A stretch of DNA of 64,000 nt from Hylemonella sp. (GTDB lineage: Bacteria; Pseudomonadota; Gammaproteobacteria; Burkholderiales; Burkholderiaceae_C). Shown here in pieces: positions 1 through 9,363 of the stretch. A model generated the notes under the pieces. The model made no database searches and had not been told where the DNA came from. It worked only from the letters and a program-made list of their open reading frames with translations. Position 1 is the first letter of the stretch. Each line of letters begins with the position of its first letter. The position numbers and the translations under genes were made by a program. The stretch is taken from assembly GCA_030680575.1 (NCBI GenBank), contig JAUXVI010000041.1, positions 1 through 64,000 of the forward strand, written 5' to 3'.

Positions 1-1
1 C

Positions 2-163
2 ACCAAGAACCGGGGCTCCTTCCCCAGTGATGACGCACTGCTGAAATTGTTCTATCTGGCCCTGGCCAACATCAGCAAAAAGTGGACGATGCCGCTGCGC
101 GACTGGAAGGCTGCATTGACCCGGTTTACCATCCAGTTCGAAGAGAGAATGCCCAAGAATTAA
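2..163 (+). pseudogene. IS256-family (mutator-type) transposase, C-terminal fragment cut by the window edge
   Basis: Frame 2 reads TKNRGSFPSDDALLKLFYLALANISKKWTMPLRDWKAALTRFTIQFEERMPKN*, typical of IS256-family transposase C-termini. It may be intact outside the window. Confidence 0.85.
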
Positions 164-173
164 CGCTCGCCCC

Positions 174-199
174 GTTTACACAAAATTCGGGACACCCTC
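174..199. mobile_element. Probable terminal inverted repeat of the IS256-like element
   Basis: gtttacacaaaattcgggacaccctc lies 10 bp after the transposase stop, the expected position of the IS end. Confidence 0.6.
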
Positions 200-294
200 T
201 TGCCGGGGGCCGACCCCGGCTGCGTTTCGCGCCTTGCGCATGGCCTTTTTGATCCACAACGCATCTTGTGAAATTAGTGTGAACAGGCCCTAAG

Positions 295-323
295 AAAAAG
301 GGCTGCAGTTGCAGCCCTTTTTT
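295..323. terminator. Bidirectional Rho-independent terminator at the end of flgMN
   Basis: aaaaa-gggctgc-agtt-gcagccc-tttttt; 7-bp stem with A/T tracts on both sides. Confidence 0.75.
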
Positions 324-341
324 AATCTTGTCTGACAGCAC

Positions 342-722
342 TCACGCCGTGAGCAGCTTGAAAGCGCCACTTTGTTTTGCCGCAGCGCCATAGGGTCCGG
401 CCGCCTGACCATAAGTGGACTCGCGCGTGGCAGGCATCATGGCATTCAAGCCACGTTCGACCACCGCCGCACGGCGCGCCAAACTGCCGCGCTGCGCGCC
501 AATCCCGCCGACGACCTTCTGCAAGCGGGCCTTGAACGCCTGCATGGTTTGCGCATCCAGGTGAGAGACTTCCTGCGACCGGGCTAATTCGACGGCCAAC
601 TGGCGCAACTGGGTGCTGGCGGCCTCCAATGAAACCGGCTCGCCACTGCTCACAGCCTCAGCCAGCGCCGCGCATTGCTGCTCGATCTCGGACAACTGCT
701 TTTCAAGCTGTGCTGGAAACAT
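342..722 (-). CDS. flgN: FlgN-like flagellar export chaperone
   Basis: 126 aa helical protein directly downstream of flgM in the flgA-flgM-flgN order. Confidence 0.8.
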   Translation of the reverse strand: MFPAQLEKQLSEIEQQCAALAEAVSSGEPVSLEAASTQLRQLAVELARSQEVSHLDAQTMQAFKARLQKVVGGIGAQRGSLARRAAVVERGLNAMMPATRESTYGQAAGPYGAAAKQSGAFKLLTA

Positions 723-748
723 GGCAAGACAACCTTAATTAAGGAAAA

Positions 749-1078
749 TCAGCTTCGGGTACGGTCAAGCATTTCCTTGGCATTGGCCAACAGCTTGTCG
801 GCAATGACTTCGGGGTTGACCACGTAGGTCCCCTGCTCGATCTCGCTGCGCACGGCATTCACCTTGTCCATGTCCACGTCGGCAGACTCGGATGGATCGG
901 CCTGCGCCAAGGTACGCACCTGCGCCGACACCGTGACCGACACGCTCGCCGAACTGGCGTTGCGGGAGGCTGTCGCGGCGGCGCCCTGCGAAGCCGCTTT
1001 GGCGGACGCAGCGGAACTCTCCGACGCCACGGCGGGCGTCGAAACAACGGGCAAATCTGATGGCTGACCTATTTTCAT
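749..1078 (-). CDS. flgM: Anti-sigma28 factor FlgM
   Basis: 109 aa; MKIGQPSDLP...VDMDKVNAVRSEIEQGTYVVNPEVIADKLLANAKEML, conserved FlgM C-terminal region. Confidence 0.92.
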   Translation of the reverse strand: MKIGQPSDLPVVSTPAVASESSAASAKAASQGAAATASRNASSASVSVTVSAQVRTLAQADPSESADVDMDKVNAVRSEIEQGTYVVNPEVIADKLLANAKEMLDRTRS

Positions 1079-1120
1079 CGCGTTCTCCAGAACTACTGTG
1101 GAAGTAGCCTTGTACGATTG

Positions 1121-1147
1121 GTATCGGCACGATCATGACTTACTTTA
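1121..1147 (-). promoter_or_regulatory. Sigma28 (FliA) promoter for flgM
   Basis: Minus strand reads TAAAGTAA-N11-GCCGATAC, near-perfect FliA consensus, in the flgA-flgM gap. Confidence 0.8.
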
Positions 1148-1179
1148 GATTTTTCCGCATCCTTTTGGAAAAATCTGTC

Positions 1180-1926
1180 TTACATCTCCAACTTCACTGT
1201 TCGGGCATCCAGTACCGTGCCGGACATCACACGGCCATTGTCCATCCGGACCCTGGCCAGTTGCCCGACCACCTCGGGCGAGATCGCCTGTCCGTCCGAA
1301 GTGATCTGAAAACCGGTGCCTTGCGCCACAATGCGAACCTGGGCACCCGCCTGAAATACCTGGGCCGGACGCACCATGTTCTGGCGCAGGGCCTGGCCGG
1401 TCATCAGATTGCGGACCGCCACCTGACCCACCCAGAGCGCCGGATCCGCAATGATCGGACTCGGCTCCTCCGCCCAGTCGACCTCGGACTCCATCACATC
1501 GGCCTCGCCCAGCACCGTACCGGGCGTCACGTCCCGCCGCATGACCCAAGCGCGCCCGATCGCCTTGATGGTGACGGGCAGGAAGACGTTCCACTTCCCC
1601 ATGCCTTCGATGCAGCGTAAACCCAGGCGGGTTCTCCCCCACAACCGGGTTCCCACCGGAATGTAGGGCTCGACCCGGGAGCAGCTGGCCAAGCGCAGCC
1701 GACTGTCCAGCGCGCCCACCGAAACCTCCATGCGCAAGGGCGTGGCGCCGGACGACTGGATGCCGGAGACGGCCTGATCCAGCCATTGACGCGTGGCACC
1801 AAGAAATTCTGATTCTGCCGCCACAGCCTGCGCCTGTGCGGCCGTGGCCATCAGGGTCGCCAACACCCAAAAAAGGACGGCCCGTAGCGGGCGCCGTAGC
1901 ACTACCTGATTCACTTTTCCATACAT
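1180..1926 (-). CDS. flgA: Flagellar P-ring assembly chaperone FlgA
   Basis: 248 aa with signal peptide; SAF-like region RDVTPGTVLGEADVMESEVDW and C-term VRMDNGRVMSGTVLDARTVKLEM. Confidence 0.9.
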   Translation of the reverse strand: MYGKVNQVVLRRPLRAVLFWVLATLMATAAQAQAVAAESEFLGATRQWLDQAVSGIQSSGATPLRMEVSVGALDSRLRLASCSRVEPYIPVGTRLWGRTRLGLRCIEGMGKWNVFLPVTIKAIGRAWVMRRDVTPGTVLGEADVMESEVDWAEEPSPIIADPALWVGQVAVRNLMTGQALRQNMVRPAQVFQAGAQVRIVAQGTGFQITSDGQAISPEVVGQLARVRMDNGRVMSGTVLDARTVKLEM

Positions 1927-2144
1927 GACGGGAGTCCTTTCCGAACACGGGGTCCAGGGCGAGCGTCGGCCTCTACCCCACGCTGAGAACTATACGGACG
2001 GGCGCCCCGGGTGAATCGGGCAAATACAGGGTGTTTTCCCCTTACTTCAAGGACTCGAAAATTTAAGTTATTTCCATAATTGCCAGACGTCGAAAGCCCG
2101 GGCAGCGGCCTGTGGCGTAGCAAGACCGAAAGTTGAGGTAATTC

Positions 2145-2570
2145 ATGTTTGCACAAATGACCAACAGTCTGGACTTCCATTCGAAGGCCCTGGTTGTGCG
2201 CGCCGAGCGCCAGCGGGTCATCGCAAGCAACATTGCCAACGCCGACACGCCCGGTTATGTGGCACGCGATGTGAATTTCCGTGAAGCCATGGCCAACGCC
2301 ACCGGCAGCAGCACATCGCCCGTTGCCGCCCGCATGAGCAACAGTGTCTCCAGCAGCAAACACATCCCGTTGGCCAGCAGCACCGGCGAACTCGGCGGCG
2401 CCACACCGCTGGCCTATGCCCCGCAAACCCAGCCGAGCATGGACGGCAACAGCGTTGACCTTGACCGTGAACGCAGCAACTTCGTGGACAACGCGGTGCG
2501 TTACGAGTCCACCCTTCGTTTTATTAACGGCCACGCCAAGACAATCTTGAGCGCGATCCAGGGTCAGTAA
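2145..2570 (+). CDS. flgB: Flagellar basal-body rod protein FlgB
   Basis: ALVVRAERQRVIASNIANADTPGYVARDVNF; start of flgB-L operon. Confidence 0.97.
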   Translation: MFAQMTNSLDFHSKALVVRAERQRVIASNIANADTPGYVARDVNFREAMANATGSSTSPVAARMSNSVSSSKHIPLASSTGELGGATPLAYAPQTQPSMDGNSVDLDRERSNFVDNAVRYESTLRFINGHAKTILSAIQGQ

Positions 2571-2598
2571 CGTTTAACCGACCCCAAGGAGCCCCCCC

Positions 2599-3003
2599 AT
2601 GTCCATGTTCTCCATCTTTGGTGTTTCCGGCAGTGCCGTCAGCGCGCAGTCGCAGCGGCTCAACGTGGTGGCCAGCAATCTGGCCAACGCCGATGCCGTG
2701 GCCGGTCCGGACGGCAAGATTTACAAAGGCCGCCAGGTCGTTTTCGAAACTGTCCTGATGGACTCGCAGGCTTCGGCCGGCGTCAAGGTCAGCACCATCA
2801 GTGAAAACCAGGAACCCGGCAAACGTACGCACAACCCGAGCCATCCGATGGCCGATGCCGAAGGTTTCATCACGCAATCCAACGTCAACCCGGTCGAGGA
2901 AATGGTCAACATGATTTCCGCGTCCCGCTCCTACCAGAACAACGTCGAGGTCATGAACACCGCCAAGACGCTGCTGCTCAAAACCCTCCAACTCGGCCAA
3001 TAA
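2599..3003 (+). CDS. flgC: Flagellar basal-body rod protein FlgC
   Basis: SQRLNVVASNLANADAVAGPDGKIYKGRQVVFE; C-term SRSYQNNVEVMNTAKTLLLKTL. Confidence 0.97.
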   Translation: MSMFSIFGVSGSAVSAQSQRLNVVASNLANADAVAGPDGKIYKGRQVVFETVLMDSQASAGVKVSTISENQEPGKRTHNPSHPMADAEGFITQSNVNPVEEMVNMISASRSYQNNVEVMNTAKTLLLKTLQLGQ

Positions 3004-3021
3004 GCCAGAAGGACCCAGACC

Positions 3022-3675
3022 ATGACCACCACCTCTTCCGTGAGCAGCAGCACGGCTGCCCTCAACAACCTGACCAGCGGCTCGGGCACCGTGAGCGACG
3101 CGACGGCCGCACAGGACCGGTTTCTCAAACTGCTTGTCGCGCAGCTGAACAACCAGGATCCGATGAATCCGATGGACAACGCGCAGATGACCAGTCAGAT
3201 GGCGCAGATCAACACCGTCACCGGCATCAACAAGCTCAACGAGACCATGTCCAACATGGTTTCGCAACTGCTGTCGACCCAGATCCTGCAAAGCGCCTCC
3301 ATGGTCGGCCACAACGTGCTGCTGGCCGGCAACACCTTGAGCGTGAGCAAAGGCGTTGCCGCTGGTGCCGTGGATATCGGTGCCAGCGCTGACTCCGTGA
3401 GCGTCGAAATTCAATCTCCCGGTGGCCAAGTGCTCGACACCTTCAACCTGGGGGCCAAGAGTGCCGGCCGTCACGAATTCACCTGGGATGCCTCGGCCTA
3501 CCAGGGTCAAACCGTCAAGATTGCCGTCAAAGCCAGCATGGGTGGCAAGAGCGTGTCGGCCACACCGATGGCTGTCGACACTATCCAGTCAGTCAGCAAT
3601 GAAAGCGGCACGCTGAAGCTGAACCTGACCAACGGCGCCAGCGTTTCTTACACCGACGTCGCGGCCATTTATTGA
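3022..3675 (+). CDS. flgD: Flagellar hook capping protein FlgD
   Basis: DRFLKLLVAQLNNQDPMNPMDNAQMTSQMAQINTVTGINKLN. Confidence 0.96.
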   Translation: MTTTSSVSSSTAALNNLTSGSGTVSDATAAQDRFLKLLVAQLNNQDPMNPMDNAQMTSQMAQINTVTGINKLNETMSNMVSQLLSTQILQSASMVGHNVLLAGNTLSVSKGVAAGAVDIGASADSVSVEIQSPGGQVLDTFNLGAKSAGRHEFTWDASAYQGQTVKIAVKASMGGKSVSATPMAVDTIQSVSNESGTLKLNLTNGASVSYTDVAAIY

Positions 3676-3734
3676 CCCGACCTGTTCATCGATCCATTTC
3701 ACCGCCAGACATCTTCCATAAAGGAACCTAGATC

Positions 3735-4958
3735 ATGAGTTTCCAAACCGGCCTCTCCGGCTTGAACGCCGCCAGCAAAAACCTCGACGTCATCGGCAAC
3801 AACATCGCCAATGCCGGCACCGCGGGCGCGAAGAAGTCGCGCGCCGAGTTCGCCGAAGTGATTGCGTCCACCATTGGTGCCGGGGGCGGGGGCGCGGGCC
3901 AGGCCGGTATCGGCGTGGAGATCTCCGCGGTCTCCCAGGAGTTCTCTCAGGGCAATATTTCCGTCACAGGCAACGAACTGGACCTGGCCATCAATGGCAA
4001 CGGGTTCTTCCCGCTGATTCCCCTCAACGCCCAAGGCCAGGACAAGGACAACCCCTCGCTGTACAGCCGCTCCGGCATCTTCAAGCTCGACAACGCTGGC
4101 TACATCGTCAACAACAATGGCGAGAAGCTGCATGGCATCAACTACAACCTGGACGGCAGCCAGACCATCGGCCCGCTGAAGATCGATACCAGCACCAGCA
4201 ACGCGCCGACACAGACCACCACCGTCGACATGCAGTTCAACCTGGATGCGCGCGCCGACATCTGGAACGCGGTGACACCCAACACCCCGCTGACGACCTA
4301 TGGCACGTCCATCACGACCTATGACACGCAGGGTATTCCCAAGGACGTCAAGGTCTACATGCGCAAGACGGCCCTGAACACCTGGGAGGTCTACACCGAC
4401 CCGACCAGCGCCGCCACCGCCACCGCATCCAACGTCGCCACGCTGGCATTCGATACCAACGGCAAGCTGACCACCCCCGGCCCGCACACTCTCAGCTGGA
4501 CGACTGCCAATGGCACCTTCACTGGTTCGACGAACTTCACCAACTCGACCCAGTTCGCCTCCTCTTTTGGCGTGACGACGCTGGCCCAGAACGGTAATCC
4601 GGATGGCTCCTTCACTGGCATCAAGATTTCAGAATCCGGCGTCATCACTGCCCGTTACTCCAATGGCAAGAGCGTGGATGCCTGCCAGATCCAGTTGGTG
4701 TCCTTCCGTAACAACCAAGGCCTGCAACCGGTCGGCGGCGGCAACTGGGTGGCGACCAACGCATCGGGCATCGCCACGCCGGGAACCCCCGGAACCACCA
4801 GCCTGGGCTCCGTCCGTGCCGGCGCACTGGAAGACTCCAACGTCGACCTGACGGCCGAGCTCGTCAACATGATGACCGCACAACGTGCCTATCAGGCCAA
4901 CGTGCAAACCATCAAGACGCAGGATCAGGCCCTGTCGGCACTGACCAGCCTGCGCTGA
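3735..4958 (+). CDS. flgE: Flagellar hook protein FlgE
   Basis: MSFQTGLSGLNAASKNLDVIGNNIANAGTAGAKKSRAEFAE; C-term AYQANVQTIKTQDQALSALTSLR. Confidence 0.97.
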   Translation: MSFQTGLSGLNAASKNLDVIGNNIANAGTAGAKKSRAEFAEVIASTIGAGGGGAGQAGIGVEISAVSQEFSQGNISVTGNELDLAINGNGFFPLIPLNAQGQDKDNPSLYSRSGIFKLDNAGYIVNNNGEKLHGINYNLDGSQTIGPLKIDTSTSNAPTQTTTVDMQFNLDARADIWNAVTPNTPLTTYGTSITTYDTQGIPKDVKVYMRKTALNTWEVYTDPTSAATATASNVATLAFDTNGKLTTPGPHTLSWTTANGTFTGSTNFTNSTQFASSFGVTTLAQNGNPDGSFTGIKISESGVITARYSNGKSVDACQIQLVSFRNNQGLQPVGGGNWVATNASGIATPGTPGTTSLGSVRAGALEDSNVDLTAELVNMMTAQRAYQANVQTIKTQDQALSALTSLR

Positions 4959-4995
4959 TCTGCTTTTCTGAACCTGTTATTGATCGCATTCCGCC

Positions 4996-5736
4996 ATGGA
5001 CAAACTGATTTACACCGCGATGACGGGCGCCAATGCGGCCGCCCAGCGCCAGGCCGTGTTGTCGAACAACCTGGCCAATGTATCGACCAACGGGTTCCGC
5101 GCCGAGCTGGCAGCCTACCGCGCCGTGCCCCTGCGCGGCGACGGCGCCACCACCCGTGTTTTCGCGCTGGAAACCACCACCGGCCACCTGGACACGCCTG
5201 GCCCCTCGCAACAAACCGGGCGTGATCTTGACGTGATGGCCCAAGGCAATGCCTGGTTTGCCGTGCAGGGACTGGACGGCACCGAGGCCTATACGCGCAA
5301 CGGCGCGATGCAGGTCTCATCCACCGGCACCTTGCAAACGAACAGCGGCTTGGCCGTTCTGTCAGACGGTGGTGCACCGATCGACATTCCGGCCGGCGCC
5401 ACGGTCAGCATCGGTGCCGACGGCACGATCACGGCCAAGGTCAGCGGCCAGCAACCGGCAACGGTGGGGCGCCTCAAGATGGTCACCCCGACCGCGGATG
5501 AACCGATCAAGCGCGGCGCAGATGGCTTGTTTCGCGCCACCGCCGGCGATGCCCTGCCCAACAACGCCACGGCCCGCCTGATGCCCGGCGCGCTGGAAGG
5601 CTCCAACGTCAACGCGGTTGAAAACATGGTCGGCATGATCCAGACCGCACGCCAGTTTGAAGTGCAGATGCGTCTGCTGCAGACCGCCGAATCCAATGAC
5701 CGATCGGCCGGTCAACTGTTGAACCTGCAGGGCTGA
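4996..5736 (+). CDS. flgF: Flagellar basal-body rod protein FlgF
   Basis: [38 protein letters not shown]. Confidence 0.96.
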   Translation: MDKLIYTAMTGANAAAQRQAVLSNNLANVSTNGFRAELAAYRAVPLRGDGATTRVFALETTTGHLDTPGPSQQTGRDLDVMAQGNAWFAVQGLDGTEAYTRNGAMQVSSTGTLQTNSGLAVLSDGGAPIDIPAGATVSIGADGTITAKVSGQQPATVGRLKMVTPTADEPIKRGADGLFRATAGDALPNNATARLMPGALEGSNVNAVENMVGMIQTARQFEVQMRLLQTAESNDRSAGQLLNLQG

Positions 5737-5778
5737 AGCCCGCTCTGAAACGCCCCCTACAAGCCCAAGGAACCCATC

Positions 5779-6567
5779 ATGATCAACTCCCTGTGGATTT
5801 CGAAAACCGGCATGGAAGCCCAGCAAATGCAGCTGGACACCATCTCCAACAACCTGGCCAATGTCTCGACCACCGGCTTCAAGCGCTCCAATGTGGCATT
5901 TGAAGATCTGATGTACCAGAACCTGCGCCAGGTCGGCTCCGCCACCTCTGAGCAGTCGCAACTGCCCACCGGCCTGCAACTCGGTACCGGTGTGCGCGTG
6001 GTCGGCACGGCCCGTCAGTTCACGCAAGGCAATGTGCAGCAGTCAAGCAACAACCTTGATGTGGCCATTCAGGGCAATGGCTTCTTCCAGGTCACCATGC
6101 CCGATGGCTCCATCGGCTACACCCGCGATGGCTCGTTCAAGGTCAACGCCCAAGGCCAGGTGGTGACCAGCAACGGCTTTGCGGTCGCCAACGGCATCAC
6201 CGTGCCAGCCAATGCCGAGAATCTGGTCATCAGTGCGGACGGCAATGTCACCGCCTCGATCAAGGAAAACGGCCGGATGGTCGAACGGCAGATCGGCACC
6301 ATCGCCCTGGCCAGCTTCATCAACCCGGCCGGCCTGGAGCCGCGCGGGCAGAACATGTACATCGAGACCGCTGCTTCGGGTCAGCCCAACACCGGCACAC
6401 CGGGCCTCAATGGCATGGGCAGCCTGATGCAAGGCTACCTGGAAACCTCCAACGTCAACGTGGTGCAGGAACTGGTGACCATGATCCAGACCCAGCGTGC
6501 CTACGAGATGAACTCGAAGGCGATCCAGACCTCTGACCAGATGCTGCAGAAACTGGGGCAATTGTGA
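5779..6567 (+). CDS. flgG: Flagellar basal-body rod protein FlgG
   Basis: [48 protein letters not shown]. Confidence 0.98.
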   Translation: MINSLWISKTGMEAQQMQLDTISNNLANVSTTGFKRSNVAFEDLMYQNLRQVGSATSEQSQLPTGLQLGTGVRVVGTARQFTQGNVQQSSNNLDVAIQGNGFFQVTMPDGSIGYTRDGSFKVNAQGQVVTSNGFAVANGITVPANAENLVISADGNVTASIKENGRMVERQIGTIALASFINPAGLEPRGQNMYIETAASGQPNTGTPGLNGMGSLMQGYLETSNVNVVQELVTMIQTQRAYEMNSKAIQTSDQMLQKLGQL

Positions 6568-7262
6568 TGAACACGACGGTTTACTCCTCATTGCAACGCC
6601 TGGGCTGGGTGGTGGTGATTGCAGGCCTGTGCGCCGGCTGCGAGACCACCGCGCCCAAGGTCGACTTCGCCGAGCCGAAGCCTGCGGCCATCCCCAGCCC
6701 GTCCGCCCGGCCTGTCACCGGCAGCCTGTTCCAGACGGTCGGCTATCGCCCATCCTTCGAAGACCGGCGCGCCCGCGTGGTCGGCGACACCCTGACGGTG
6801 GTGATCGTGGAAAACGTCACGGCCAGCCAAAAGTCGACCTCCACGGCCAACCGCACCAGCAGCGCCAATTCGTCCGTTACAGCTGTCCCCGGGTTTAACT
6901 TCCCGGCCACCGCCGCTGAAAATCAGACCCGTATCGCCGGCACATCGGCCAACGACTTCTCCGGCAAGGGCGGCACGGAAAGCGCCAACACCTTCTCCGG
7001 CTCGATCACCACCACGGTGGCCGAGGTCCTGCCCAATGGACATCTGGTGGTGGTGGGGGAAAAGCAGATCGGTGTGAACCAGAACGTCGACGTGTTGCGC
7101 TTCTCCGGCACGGTCGATCCGCGCTCTGTCCTGCCGGGCAGCATCGTGAACTCCAGCCAGGTGGCCAATGTCCGCGTCGAATCCAAGGGCCGCGGTGCCC
7201 AGAACGAAGCGCAAACAGTTGGCTGGTTAATGCGGTTCTTTTTCAGCGTTTTGCCGTTCTGA
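6564..7262 (+). CDS. flgH: Flagellar L-ring lipoprotein FlgH
   Basis: Lipobox-like [31 protein letters not shown]; overlaps the flgG stop. Confidence 0.96.
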   Translation: MMNTTVYSSLQRLGWVVVIAGLCAGCETTAPKVDFAEPKPAAIPSPSARPVTGSLFQTVGYRPSFEDRRARVVGDTLTVVIVENVTASQKSTSTANRTSSANSSVTAVPGFNFPATAAENQTRIAGTSANDFSGKGGTESANTFSGSITTTVAEVLPNGHLVVVGEKQIGVNQNVDVLRFSGTVDPRSVLPGSIVNSSQVANVRVESKGRGAQNEAQTVGWLMRFFFSVLPF

Positions 7263-7332
7263 GCCGATACAGAATTGGATTGTCTGATTTCGTCTTTATC
7301 GGTCCATTTCGCCAATACTTGAGTCCTACGCC

Positions 7333-8475
7333 ATGAATGCCTGCACGCTTTGCCCCTCGCTGAACCGGCTCCGCCAGCTGGCCACGCTGCTGGTGGCTGC
7401 CTGCATGCTTGCGGGCGGCAGTGCCATGGCGGGCCGCATCAAGGAAATCGCCTCCATTGATGGTGTGCGCAGCAACCAGTTGACCGGGTTCGGCCTGGTC
7501 ATCGGCCTGGACGGCACCGGCGACCAGACCACCCAGATGCCCTACACCACCCAGGGCATGAACAACTACCTGCAGCAGCTCGGCATCACCCTGCCCTCGG
7601 ACGTCATTTCTCGTCTGCAATTCAAGAATGTGGCCGCCGTGCTGGTGACGGCGCAACTGCCGGCGTTTGCCCGCCCGGGCCAGATGGTCGACGTGACCGT
7701 CTCGTCCATGGGCAATGCCAAGTCGCTCAAGGGCGGCACCCTGATTTCCACCCCGCTCAAAGGCGCCGACGGTGAGATTTACGCCCTGGCGCAAGGCAGC
7801 ATGGTGGTGGCCGGTGCCGGCGCAGCCGCAGGCGGCAGCAAGGTCCAGATCAACCACCTGAGCGCCGGCCGCATTCCGGGCGGCGCCCAGATCGAGCGCG
7901 CCGTCCCTACGCCGCTGCTCGAAGGCAACAGCATCCGGCTCGGCCTGGATGCCTCCGACTTCCAGACCGCACGCCGCGTGGCCGAAGCCATCAACCGCCG
8001 TTTCGGCGACGGCATCGCCCGCGCCCTGGACGGCCGCACGGTTGACGTCTTGGCCCCGGTTGACCCCAACGCACGTATCACCTTCATCGCCGAGATGGAG
8101 GAGTTGCCGCTGGAAAACTCCATCCGTGCCGCCAAGGTGGTCATCAATTCGCGCACCGGCTCGGTGGTGCTCAACCAGGCCGTGACGCTGGGGCCCTGCG
8201 CCATTGCGCACGGCAACCTGTCGGTCACCATCACCTCCACCCCGGTTGTCAGCCAACCCGGCCCCCTGTCCGGCGGCCAGACCGTGGTAACGGAAAAAGC
8301 CAACATCCAGATCAAGCAGGAACCGGGTGTACTGATCCAGGTGCCGGCCTCGCCCCAATTGTCGGAAGTGGTGCGTTCCCTGAACGCACTGGGCGCCACG
8401 CCGCAGGACCTGCTGGCCATTTTGCAGGCCATCAAGGCGGCCGGCGCACTGAATGCGGAGCTTGAGGTGATCTGA
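7333..8475 (+). CDS. flgI: Flagellar P-ring protein FlgI
   Basis: RIKEIASIDGVRSNQLTGFGLVIGLDGTGDQ, hallmark FlgI N-terminus. Confidence 0.98.
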   Translation: MNACTLCPSLNRLRQLATLLVAACMLAGGSAMAGRIKEIASIDGVRSNQLTGFGLVIGLDGTGDQTTQMPYTTQGMNNYLQQLGITLPSDVISRLQFKNVAAVLVTAQLPAFARPGQMVDVTVSSMGNAKSLKGGTLISTPLKGADGEIYALAQGSMVVAGAGAAAGGSKVQINHLSAGRIPGGAQIERAVPTPLLEGNSIRLGLDASDFQTARRVAEAINRRFGDGIARALDGRTVDVLAPVDPNARITFIAEMEELPLENSIRAAKVVINSRTGSVVLNQAVTLGPCAIAHGNLSVTITSTPVVSQPGPLSGGQTVVTEKANIQIKQEPGVLIQVPASPQLSEVVRSLNALGATPQDLLAILQAIKAAGALNAELEVI

Positions 8476-8476
8476 C

Positions 8477-9352
8477 ATGGGTGTCGGCAACCTGACCCAC
8501 AACTCCAATGCGCTGGCGGCCGATGCGCGCTCGCTCAACAGCCTGAAACTGCAGGCCGGCCAGAACACGCCCGCCGCCATCAAGGAAGCTGCCAAGCAAT
8601 TCGAATCGCTCTTCATGCGCGAGTTGATCAAGAGCATGCGCGAGGCCACCATGAAATCCGGCATGCTGGAAAGCGCCCAGGGCGACCTCGGCACCGATCT
8701 GCTCGACCAGCAGCTGGCCGTGCAGATGTCGGGCCGTCCCGGCGGGCTGTCGGACATCATCGCCCAGCAGCTCTCGCGCCAGATGGGTGCGGCGGAGACA
8801 CAAGGACAAGGCAGTGCGCACGCTGCCGGCAAACAGGCCATCCAGCCGGCCGCCGGCCAGGGCAACGCCACGCCGACCGTCAGCCAGACCAGTTTTGTGC
8901 AACGCTTCAATGGCGTCGCCGCCAAGGTGGAACAAAGCAGCGGCATTCCCGCCAGCTTCATGATCGGCCAGGCCGGGCACGAGACCGGCTGGGGCCGGCG
9001 CGAAATCACCAACGCCGACGGCTCGACTTCGTTCAACCTGTTCGGCATCAAGGCCGGCCCGGGCTGGAAAGGCAAGGTGGCCGAGGTCACCACCACCGAA
9101 TACGTCAACGGTGTGCCGCAAAAGACCGTGGCCAAGTTCCGCGCCTACAACTCGTATGAAGAATCGTTCCGCGACTATGCCCGCCTGATTTCCGACAGCC
9201 CGCGTTACGCCCAGGTGCGCCAGCAGACCGGCTCGGTCCAGGCCTACGCCAGCGGCTTGCAGCGCGCCGGCTACGCCACCGACCCCGATTACGCCAACAA
9301 GCTGAGCCGGGCCATCAACACCACGCTGCGTCTGCAGCGCGCCACCGCCTGA
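8477..9352 (+). CDS. flgJ: Flagellar rod assembly protein / peptidoglycan hydrolase FlgJ
   Basis: Rod-binding N-terminus (AAKQFESLFMRELIKSMREATMKSGML) fused to a glucosaminidase domain (MIGQAGHETGWGRREI). Confidence 0.96.
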   Translation: MGVGNLTHNSNALAADARSLNSLKLQAGQNTPAAIKEAAKQFESLFMRELIKSMREATMKSGMLESAQGDLGTDLLDQQLAVQMSGRPGGLSDIIAQQLSRQMGAAETQGQGSAHAAGKQAIQPAAGQGNATPTVSQTSFVQRFNGVAAKVEQSSGIPASFMIGQAGHETGWGRREITNADGSTSFNLFGIKAGPGWKGKVAEVTTTEYVNGVPQKTVAKFRAYNSYEESFRDYARLISDSPRYAQVRQQTGSVQAYASGLQRAGYATDPDYANKLSRAINTTLRLQRATA

Positions 9353-9363
9353 GGGAAGAGAGC

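Noticed and set aside
126-341. Minus-strand 71-aa ORF at the IS junction
   Set aside because: Spans a terminator and IS ends; no protein-like features.
2524-3510. Long minus-strand ORFs opposite flg, phn and other genes (e.g. 2524..3510, 7243..9135, 11171..13438, 36061..37638, 46762..48366)
   Set aside because: Gly/His/Arg/Val-rich shadow ORFs of GC-rich coding sequence; no recognisable domains.
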